From positions 1 to 8,153 of the forward strand of contig JABDJT010000261.1 in NCBI GenBank assembly GCA_013003335.1: a stretch of 8,153 bases of DNA, given 5' to 3'. This DNA is from Verrucomicrobiales bacterium (GTDB lineage Bacteria; Verrucomicrobiota; Verrucomicrobiia; Verrucomicrobiales; DEV007). Made by a program: the position numbers and the translations under genes. Below are positions 1 to 5,015 of the stretch, in pieces. The notes under the pieces are model-generated. The model had not been told where the DNA came from. It did not search any database and saw only the letters and a list, made by a program, of their open reading frames with translations. The stretch's first letter is position 1. Each line of letters begins with the position of its first letter.

Positions 1-1178
1 TCATCGGGAATCTCGGGGGGCCGGATTTGCAGATCAATTTACCGCTGGATGTCGAAATCCTGGAAGCGAAAGGGAAGCACATTTACCCGGGCATGATTGC
101 CGCGAACTCGGTTCTCGGATTGACGGAAATCAATGCTGTCCGGGCCACGAGAGACATGATCGAGCCGGGCGAAATCAACCCGAATGCACGGGCGATCGTC
201 TCGATCAATCCGGACAGCGAGTTGATCCCGGTGACGCGGGCGAACGGAGTGCTCGCAACGCTGACGATCCCGAGAACCGGCAGTGGAGGGTTGATCGCGG
301 GGCAGTCTGCCTTGATCCGGCTGGACGGCTGGACGTGGGAGGACATGGAAATCAAATCGCCGGTCGGGCTGCACGTATTCTGGCCAAGCCTGCGGACTTA
401 TTCGCGCTGGACATCTTCGGAGGACGAAGAGGAACTCGAAAAACTGCGAAAAGCCTACGCCGAGAAGGTCCGGAAGATCGAAAATGCCTTTGCGGATGCC
501 CGTGCCTACCAAAAGGCGAAAAAAGATCAGAAATCGAATACCGAGAACGACTTGCGATGGGAGGCAATGGTCGAAGTTCTGGAGGGAAAGGCGACGGTTT
601 TCATCCATGCGAACACGATTGCCCAGATTCGGGCGGCTTTGCATTTTGCCGAGACAAACGGCATCGAAAAACCGGTCATCGTGGGCGGAATCGACGCCCC
701 GAAAGCAGTTTCGGAGCTGAAAGAGCAGGAGGCAGCCGTCATTCTCGGGGCCGTGAATTCTCTTCCGATCCGCCGGTATGAGGCCTACGACACGCCCTAC
801 GTTGCGGCGAAAAAACTGCACGAGGCGGGCATTCCGTTTTGCATTTCCAACACCGGTTCCGCCTTCGATGCGGCGAACGAACGCAATCTTCCCTACCAGG
901 CCGGCCGGGCCGTGGCGCACGGATTGCCTCACGATATCGGGCTCAAATCCGTGACGCTTTTTCCCGCGCAAATTCTCGGTGTTGCCGACCGGCTTGGTTC
1001 AATCGAGGAAGGAAAAGAAGCCACATTTTTCCTGTCGAACGGTGACCCGCTCGAAGTGCGGACCAACGTCGAAGCCGCCTGGGTGCAGGGTCGCAAGATC
1101 GACCTTTCGAGCCGCCACACGCAGTTGTGGAAAAAATACAGCGAGCGGAACCGGCAGAAAAAAGAGGCGGCGGAGTAA
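1..1178 (+). CDS. Imidazolonepropionase-like amidohydrolase family protein (5' end outside window)
   Basis: The reading frame is open from the first complete codon (position 3) to TAA at 1176-1178, so the gene begins left of the window; the TTG at 27 is an internal Leu codon. The protein belongs to the HutI-like (COG1228) branch of the amidohydrolase superfamily. What shows this is a GKHIYPGMI strand entering the barrel, a long NPN...NPDSE.IPVTRANGV stretch, a DGWTWEDM segment, a charged helical insertion (about 435-560), a FIHANT strand (about 597-614) and a C-terminal VADRLGSIEEGKEATFFLSNGDPLE section that closes the composite beta-sandwich. The usual metal-binding HxH after PGxID is absent: the equivalent positions read AANSVLG (about 99-119). 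The beta-8 region reads ISNTGSAF where an Asp is normally expected. Metal chemistry may therefore be altered or lost, and the substrate is unknown. I see no signal peptide because the N-terminus is missing. The gene converges on rsmA with a 74-bp gap. Confidence 0.85.
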   Translation, partial: IGNLGGPDLQINLPLDVEILEAKGKHIYPGMIAANSVLGLTEINAVRATRDMIEPGEINPNARAIVSINPDSELIPVTRANGVLATLTIPRTGSGGLIAGQSALIRLDGWTWEDMEIKSPVGLHVFWPSLRTYSRWTSSEDEEELEKLRKAYAEKVRKIENAFADARAYQKAKKDQKSNTENDLRWEAMVEVLEGKATVFIHANTIAQIRAALHFAETNGIEKPVIVGGIDAPKAVSELKEQEAAVILGAVNSLPIRRYEAYDTPYVAAKKLHEAGIPFCISNTGSAFDAANERNLPYQAGRAVAHGLPHDIGLKSVTLFPAQILGVADRLGSIEEGKEATFFLSNGDPLEVRTNVEAAWVQGRKIDLSSRHTQLWKKYSERNRQKKEAAE

Positions 1179-1191
1179 CACTTCCATTTCA

Positions 1192-1208
1192 CGAACCATC
1201 AGGGTTCG
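1192..1208. terminator. Small hairpin between convergent genes, possible terminator
   Basis: The 74-bp gap between the amidohydrolase stop and the convergent rsmA stop holds a 6-bp perfect inverted repeat, CGAACC (1192-1197) and GGTTCG (1203-1208), with a 5-nt loop. It lies 13 nt after the amidohydrolase TAA. No T-tract follows on either strand, so it is only a candidate for 3'-end formation or mRNA end protection. A second, weaker pairing (AACGC at 1231 with GCGTT at 1250) overlaps the rsmA stop codon. Confidence 0.35.
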
Positions 1209-1252
1209 ATTGACGATCGTACTTGATTGAAACGCGCCAAGGTACGGAGGCG

Positions 1253-2611
1253 TTATTGATCTGACAGGCACTTGATCACGAAATGCCGGAAGCAGGTGAC
1301 GAACCCGGTTGCGAAATCATGGGGACGGTCATCGACCCAGTCGGCCACTTCTTCGAGCGGAAAAAATCCGCCGCAATCGATCTCGCTGGTGTGAGTCTTA
1401 ATTTTTCCGCCGTAGTCGCAGCGATAGAGTTCGATGAATTCCATGTCGGTCTCCGGACCGGCTTTCAGTTTGGCGAGGAGCTTGAGTTCCTTCCGCGGAC
1501 GGACGAAAAGCTCTTCTTTCAGTTCCCGAATCACCGCATCGGCATACCGCTCGCCGGCGTCGACGTGTCCGGAGGCGCTGGAATCCCATTTTCCGGGATG
1601 GCTGTCCTTCAGGTGGGAGCGTTTTTGCAGATACAACTCGCCTTCGTTGTTGAAGAGGAATACGTGGACGGCCCGGTGCCGCAGGTTGCGTTTGTGGACG
1701 TCGATGCGGGAAACCCGCTCGACGAAAAGGTCGTTTTCGTCCACCACATCGAAAAGTTCCTCCTCGATCGCCGGAACGTTTTGGGCCGGGTGCTTATCGA
1801 AGTGGTTGGAAAGCGATACCCATTGACGAATCGTCAGGTTTTCCGCGCGGGTCTGAGGATTGCAGTGGATCGATTTTGCAATGGCCTGCCATTTTGCTCC
1901 GTCGACTCCAAGGTTGTTGTGAAGCTGTTTCCGGCGTTGGGAAAATCCCTTTTTGACTGTCTCCGCGTAGGTTTCCGGACAGTGAAGCGGCCAGGCGCCC
2001 GGGTCCCGTGGATCGAGGCGGATGATGGTCGAATCGACTTCGGGCCGCGGATAAAACAGGGCGGGGCCGACGGTTTTCAGGTGGGTTGGCGTCCATCGGC
2101 GTTGAAGAATGGCACTCAAGACGCCCATTGCCTTCGTATTCGGCTCCGCACAAATCCGGTTGGCCACTTCCTTCTGGATCATGATCACCGCGGCTTCGAC
2201 GGGCGACGGAGGGTCGAGAAAATTTTCCAGGATGCCGGTGGCGGCGGAATAGGGAAGATTGCCGAGCAGCTTGACTTTCCCCTCTTTGAAGAGCGGGCGG
2301 ATATCATATTTGGCGGCGTCGCCGCGAATGACTTCGAAATGCCAACCGTGCTGTGAATAGTGATTCTCCAGTTCGTCCGCCAGTTTCCGGTCTTTCTCAA
2401 TCAGGATCAGTTTCCGGCACCGGCCGACCAAGTGCTTGGTCAGCGCCCCCGTTCCGGGTCCGACCTCCACGATGGTATCCGAAGGGCGAACATCGAGTTG
2501 ATTGACGATCCATTGCGCCACGTTGTCGTCCACGAGGAAATTCTGCCCGAGTTTTTTATTGGGCCTCACATCCAGTTCCTGGAGGTGCCTTTGTAATTCA
2601 GAAATTTTCAA
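1253..2611 (-). CDS. rsmA: 16S rRNA dimethyladenosine transferase RsmA fused to a C-terminal Nudix hydrolase domain
   Basis: The N-terminal part (residues about 1-273 from the TTG at 2611) is RsmA/KsgA, the SAM-dependent enzyme that dimethylates two adjacent adenines in the 3'-terminal hairpin of 16S rRNA late in 30S assembly. Visible motifs are KKLGQNFLVD (19-28), SAM motif I VEVGPGTG (48-55), the catalytic NLPY (118-121), FYPRPEVDS, and FSQRRKQLHNNL near the domain end. After a short linker comes a Nudix domain (about 278-452) of YfcD/isopentenyl-isomerase style: FDVVDEND, HKRNLRHRAVHVFLFN, LQKRS, PGKWDSSASGH. Its Nudix box (348-370) keeps G, E, R-E and E-E, but the final G-U reads F-V. The substrate of this half is unknown. 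At 452 residues the protein is far longer than the roughly 270 usual for RsmA. I chose TTG 2611 because it gives MKISELQRHLQEL before the RsmA core, as in typical family N-termini; the longer frame starts at TTG 2692. Neither start has a Shine-Dalgarno sequence. It is divergent from pgsA. Confidence 0.93.
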   Translation of the reverse strand: MKISELQRHLQELDVRPNKKLGQNFLVDDNVAQWIVNQLDVRPSDTIVEVGPGTGALTKHLVGRCRKLILIEKDRKLADELENHYSQHGWHFEVIRGDAAKYDIRPLFKEGKVKLLGNLPYSAATGILENFLDPPSPVEAAVIMIQKEVANRICAEPNTKAMGVLSAILQRRWTPTHLKTVGPALFYPRPEVDSTIIRLDPRDPGAWPLHCPETYAETVKKGFSQRRKQLHNNLGVDGAKWQAIAKSIHCNPQTRAENLTIRQWVSLSNHFDKHPAQNVPAIEEELFDVVDENDLFVERVSRIDVHKRNLRHRAVHVFLFNNEGELYLQKRSHLKDSHPGKWDSSASGHVDAGERYADAVIRELKEELFVRPRKELKLLAKLKAGPETDMEFIELYRCDYGGKIKTHTSEIDCGGFFPLEEVADWVDDRPHDFATGFVTCFRHFVIKCLSDQ

Positions 2612-2727
2612 GAGGAGAGGGTTTGGCTCGGATTGAGGAGGAAATCGGAGGGATTGTGATTTTGAGGGAACTTGCGATGAACCGTCGACCAAAATCGGCG
2701 TGCTCCGTCACCGCGAGAGGTGGAGAC

Positions 2728-2739
2728 GGTGCATGCGCC
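2728..2739. promoter_or_regulatory. Imperfect palindrome in divergent control region (possible operator)
   Basis: GGTGCATGCGCC is symmetric around GCATGC with one asymmetric pair. It sits about 115 bp from the rsmA start and about 100 bp from the pgsA start, where a shared operator could act. There is only one copy and no adjacent regulator gene, so the assignment is speculative. Confidence 0.15.
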
Positions 2740-2827
2740 ATTCACTAAGGCGAATTCCCGGATTCGGGCAAGGACGGCTGTGAAAAAAATTCGTGCGTCC
2801 CGGAGAAATCCATCCACCTTCTGACTC

Positions 2828-2835
2828 AATTTTCT
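2828..2835 (+). promoter_or_regulatory. AATTTTCT element 5 nt before the pgsA start
   Basis: AATTTTCT ends 5 nt before the pgsA ATG at 2841, where a Shine-Dalgarno sequence would normally be. The same 8-nt word stands at exactly the same distance before the dnaX start (5003-5010). It could be an AT-rich unstructured ribosome or S1 landing site, or a -10-like element of a leaderless or short-leader mRNA. The sequence does not decide between these. Confidence 0.25.
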
Positions 2836-2840
2836 GTCGA

Positions 2841-3440
2841 ATGACCACCGCAAACAAAATTACGATATTCCGGTTTTTGCTCATCCCGGTGTTCGTGACC
2901 TTCAGCCTGTACTACAGCCAGAGCATCCAGGAAGGGGCGGAGAATGTCGGATTCCGGATTGCCGCCCTGGCAGCATTCGCGCTCGCCGCCATATCGGATG
3001 CCCTCGACGGCTTTATTGCCCGTCGATTCAATCAGTCCACTCCGCTGGGCAAGTTCCTCGATCCTCTTGCCGACAAGATGCTGTTGCTCGCCGGCGTCCT
3101 GACCCTCAGCCTGACGGGCTGGTATGCGGGCCTTCCGATCTGGTTCGGCGTGCTCGTTATTGCCCGCGACGCCATGATTATGCTCGGGTGGGTGATCATT
3201 CGGAATCTCGTGGGGCACGTGAAAATGAATCCGATTCTCACATCCAAGATCTGCACCTTTCTCCAACTCAGCTGCGTGTGCTGGGTGCTGCTGGATTTCT
3301 GGTCGAAGGAACCGCCCCTCGGTCTCAATATCCTGATCTATGCCGCTGCTGCATTTACCGTGATTTCCGGCGTGCAATATGTGCGCGAAGGAAGCCGCCA
3401 GCTGCGCGTAGCCGGCCACACGGAACCGGACAAAGAGTAG
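2841..3440 (+). CDS. pgsA: CDP-alcohol phosphatidyltransferase, probable phosphatidylglycerophosphate synthase PgsA
   Basis: This 199-residue polytopic inner-membrane protein has the complete CDP-alcohol phosphatidyltransferase signature D-x2-D-G-x2-A-R-x8-G-x3-D-x3-D, formed by D53, D56, G57, A60, R61, G70, D74 and D78. These residues bind the metal and the CDP group. The family transfers a phosphatidyl group from CDP-diacylglycerol to an alcohol. The N-terminus (ANKITIFRFLLIPVFV) and length fit PgsA, which uses glycerol-3-phosphate on the way to phosphatidylglycerol and cardiolipin. Hydrophobic stretches at about 8-24, 38-52, 80-92, 97-120, 136-153 and 161-179 suggest around six membrane segments. 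The tail (about 181-199) is polar and charged. I chose ATG 2841 because the protein then begins right before the conserved NK-T-R-LLIP segment; an in-frame upstream codon at 2793 would only add an unlike leader. No Shine-Dalgarno sequence is present. A different alcohol acceptor cannot be excluded. Confidence 0.88.
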   Translation: MTTANKITIFRFLLIPVFVTFSLYYSQSIQEGAENVGFRIAALAAFALAAISDALDGFIARRFNQSTPLGKFLDPLADKMLLLAGVLTLSLTGWYAGLPIWFGVLVIARDAMIMLGWVIIRNLVGHVKMNPILTSKICTFLQLSCVCWVLLDFWSKEPPLGLNILIYAAAAFTVISGVQYVREGSRQLRVAGHTEPDKE

Positions 3441-3480
3441 GCGGGTTTCCGATTCAGGTTTCAGTTTCAAAACTCCCGAG

Positions 3481-3501
3481 GCGGCGTAAAGTTCCCGCCG
3501 C
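3481..3501 (+). terminator. GC-rich hairpin between pgsA and der
   Basis: GCGGCG (3481-3486) and CGCCGC (3496-3501) form a 6-bp all-GC stem with a 9-nt loop, 40 nt after the pgsA stop and 48 nt before the der ATG. No T-tract follows, so it is a weak or Rho-assisted terminator at best, or a leader structure of der or an mRNA processing or stability element. Confidence 0.3.
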
Positions 3502-3549
3502 TCTGCCTGGTTTGCCTGCTGAAAATTCAATCCTGCAAACTTCAATCTC

Positions 3550-4968
3550 ATGCTTCCCCGCGTCGCCATCGTCGGACGTCCCAACGTCGGAAAATCCGCC
3601 ATCTTCAACCGGTTGGCGGGACGGCGCATTTCTATCGTCCACGACAAACCGGGAGTCACCCGCGACCGGATTGCCGCAGAATGCCGGATCGGCGGGAAGA
3701 ATGACACGTTCTGGTTCGAACTGACGGATACCGGCGGAATTGGCGCCACCCTGGACGACGGGTTCGCCTCCCAGGTACGGGCCGAGGCGGACGTCGCGAT
3801 CGGTTCGGCCGATCTGATCCTGTTTGCCGTCGATGCCCGCGAAGGAATTCACCCGATCGATGAGAGCCTCGCTTCGATTCTTCGAAAAGGGGACGCACCG
3901 ATCATTGTCCTGGCCAACAAGGTCGATACGACGAAGACCGAACCGGATGCCGCCGAGTTTTCCGCCCTCGGTTTTGAACACCAGGTCAACATTTCCGCCG
4001 CCCACGGTCGCAATTTTTCCCGGCTGGAAGGGCTGATCCGCGACATTTTAGAAGATACGAAGGAACAGGGTTCGGTCGACGAACCAACCCTGTTGGATCG
4101 AAAACCGGATTCGCCAGAAGAAACCGCCCCGATCAAGATTGCGATTGTCGGCCGGCCGAACGTCGGGAAATCGTCGTTGGTGAATGCGATCCTGAATGAC
4201 GACCGGACGATCGTATCGGATGTGGCGGGAACCACCCGGGATGCGGTGGACGTGCCCTACGAGCGGGATGGGCTGGGATACACCCTCATTGACACGGCCG
4301 GGATCCGGAAGCGGACGAAGCGGGATTCGTCAGTGGAAGTTTTTTCCGTGATGCGCTCGGAGAAATCGATTGAGCGGGCGGACGTGTGCCTGCTGGTGAT
4401 CGATGCCAGCAGCGGAGTCGTTTCGCAGGATCGCCGGATCGCCAAAATGGTGCTCGATGCCCACAAACCGTGCATCATCCTGCTGAACAAATTCGATTTG
4501 TACTTTCCGGAGGCAAAATTCAAAGACCGGATTGAACAGTTCCGCGAGGACATGGGCGACGAACTGTTTTTCCTCGACTATGCGCCGCGGATCGCGATTT
4601 CGGCGAAGAACCGGCAATACCTCGGCAAGATTTTCAAAGCGATCCAGAAGGTCGTGAAAGGGGCCCAGAAACCGATCTCGACCGGTGTTTTGAACCGGCT
4701 GCTGCAGTTTGCGATCGAGAAGAATCCGCCGCCGGCAAAACGCGGGAAGCGTTTGAAACTGCTCTACGCAACGCAGAAACGGGACGACAAACCATCGGCT
4801 GTTCCCGTTCCGGAATACCTGTTGTTCGTGAACTACGCCAATCTTCTGACACGGACGTATGAGCGATATCTCGAAAATCAAATCCGCTCGGAATATCCCA
4901 TGGAGGGGTTGCCGTTCGTGTTCCAGGTGAGTTCGCGACAGGGGCGGTCGGAGAAATCGGGGAAGTGA
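3550..4968 (+). CDS. der: Ribosome biogenesis GTPase Der (EngA)
   Basis: Der is the essential bacterial GTPase with two tandem G domains and a KH-like domain, which acts in 50S subunit assembly. At 472 residues it has normal length. G domain 1 shows GRPNVGKS (9-16), GVTRD (35-39), DTGG (60-63), NKVD (123-126) and SAA (149-151). G domain 2 shows GRPNVGKS (201-208), GTTRD (227-231), DTAG (248-251), NKFD (313-316) and SAK (351-353). The KH-like part (about 354-465) contains KRLKLLYATQ and FVNYANLLTRTYERYLENQIR. All nucleotide-binding motifs are intact. The acidic linker between the G domains (about 166-194) holds at residues 172-184 a sequence whose DNA is repeated after ybaB (see repeat entries). 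The ATG at 3550 puts the first beta strand (PRVAIVG) at the N-terminus as expected; there is no Shine-Dalgarno sequence. It follows pgsA by 109 bp in the same direction, and its stop codon lies in a terminator loop. Confidence 0.97.
   Translation: MLPRVAIVGRPNVGKSAIFNRLAGRRISIVHDKPGVTRDRIAAECRIGGKNDTFWFELTDTGGIGATLDDGFASQVRAEADVAIGSADLILFAVDAREGIHPIDESLASILRKGDAPIIVLANKVDTTKTEPDAAEFSALGFEHQVNISAAHGRNFSRLEGLIRDILEDTKEQGSVDEPTLLDRKPDSPEETAPIKIAIVGRPNVGKSSLVNAILNDDRTIVSDVAGTTRDAVDVPYERDGLGYTLIDTAGIRKRTKRDSSVEVFSVMRSEKSIERADVCLLVIDASSGVVSQDRRIAKMVLDAHKPCIILLNKFDLYFPEAKFKDRIEQFREDMGDELFFLDYAPRIAISAKNRQYLGKIFKAIQKVVKGAQKPISTGVLNRLLQFAIEKNPPPAKRGKRLKLLYATQKRDDKPSAVPVPEYLLFVNYANLLTRTYERYLENQIRSEYPMEGLPFVFQVSSRQGRSEKSGK
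4062..4101 (+). repeat. Palindromic repeat copy 1, inside the der inter-domain linker
   Basis: This 40-nt segment aligns without gaps to 7260-7299 with 32 of 40 identical bases. The right-hand 22 nt (4080-4101) differ at one position only, and the AACAGGGT block (4064-4071) is identical and at the same spacing. It contains a perfect 9-bp inverted repeat, AACAGGGTT (4064-4072) with AACCCTGTT (4086-4094), and an alternative inner stem GGTTCG/CGAACC (4069-4074 with 4080-4085). In the der frame it encodes residues 172-184 (EQGSVDEPTLLDR) of the linker between the G domains, a part of Der that tolerates variation. Confidence 0.6.
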
Positions 4969-4978
4969 CCCGATTTTT
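4954..4978 (+). terminator. Intrinsic terminator overlapping the der stop codon
   Basis: AAATCGGG (4954-4961) pairs perfectly with CCCGATTT (4969-4976) across a 7-nt loop, giving an 8-bp stem whose 3' arm runs into a T5 tract (4974-4978). The der TGA (4966-4968) lies in the loop, so translating ribosomes would disrupt the stem until termination. This should end or attenuate der transcription before dnaX. Confidence 0.7.
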
Positions 4979-5002
4979 CAAGATTCCCGTTTTCCTTCCC
5001 TG

Positions 5003-5010
5003 AATTTTCT
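5003..5010 (+). promoter_or_regulatory. AATTTTCT element 5 nt before the dnaX start
   Basis: The same word and the same 5-nt spacing to the start codon as upstream of pgsA; the match extends to CT-N-AATTTTCT. Since the der terminator lies just upstream (4954-4978), dnaX probably needs its own promoter or readthrough. This element may belong to it or be a non-Shine-Dalgarno translation signal. Confidence 0.25.
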
Positions 5011-5015
5011 CTACA

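Larger units (their letters stand above)
2612..2840. other. Divergent intergenic region between rsmA and pgsA
   Basis: This 229-bp stretch must carry the 5' control regions of both rsmA (leftward) and pgsA (rightward). I see no convincing gene and no clear sigma-70 pair. It holds an imperfect palindrome GGTGCATGCGCC (2728-2739, 10 of 12 positions symmetric), a weak inverted repeat with CGAAT and ATTCG arms (2751-2766), and an A7 tract at 2783-2789. On the minus strand a TTGCCC hexamer lies 17 nt before TTAGTG, a poor promoter match for rsmA. The part from 2612 to 2692 is in frame with rsmA and could code for an N-terminal extension if TTG 2692 is used. Confidence 0.4.

Noticed and set aside
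39..971. Long open frame (310 codons) on the minus strand opposite the amidohydrolase
   Set aside because: Arg-rich, low-quality shadow translation with no domain; the plus-strand frame has clear family motifs.
1192..1219. Third, degenerate copy of the palindromic repeat after the amidohydrolase gene
   Set aside because: CAGGGTTCG (1200-1208) and a following GACGA match the der copy, but the 22-nt core is missing. Too weak to call a repeat copy.
1283..2356. Long open frame (357 codons) on the plus strand inside rsmA
   Set aside because: It lies wholly antisense to clear RsmA-Nudix coding sequence, shows no recognisable motif, and is explained by the codon bias of the GC-rich opposite strand.
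2612..2692. N-terminal extension of rsmA from TTG 2692
   Set aside because: It would add 27 Ser/Pro/Gln-rich residues not typical of RsmA. The inner TTG at 2611 gives a normal N-terminus. It remains possible because neither start has a ribosome binding site.
2826..3749. 307-codon minus-strand frame across pgsA and the start of der
   Set aside because: It covers two well-supported plus-strand genes and the gap between them and has no recognisable domain.
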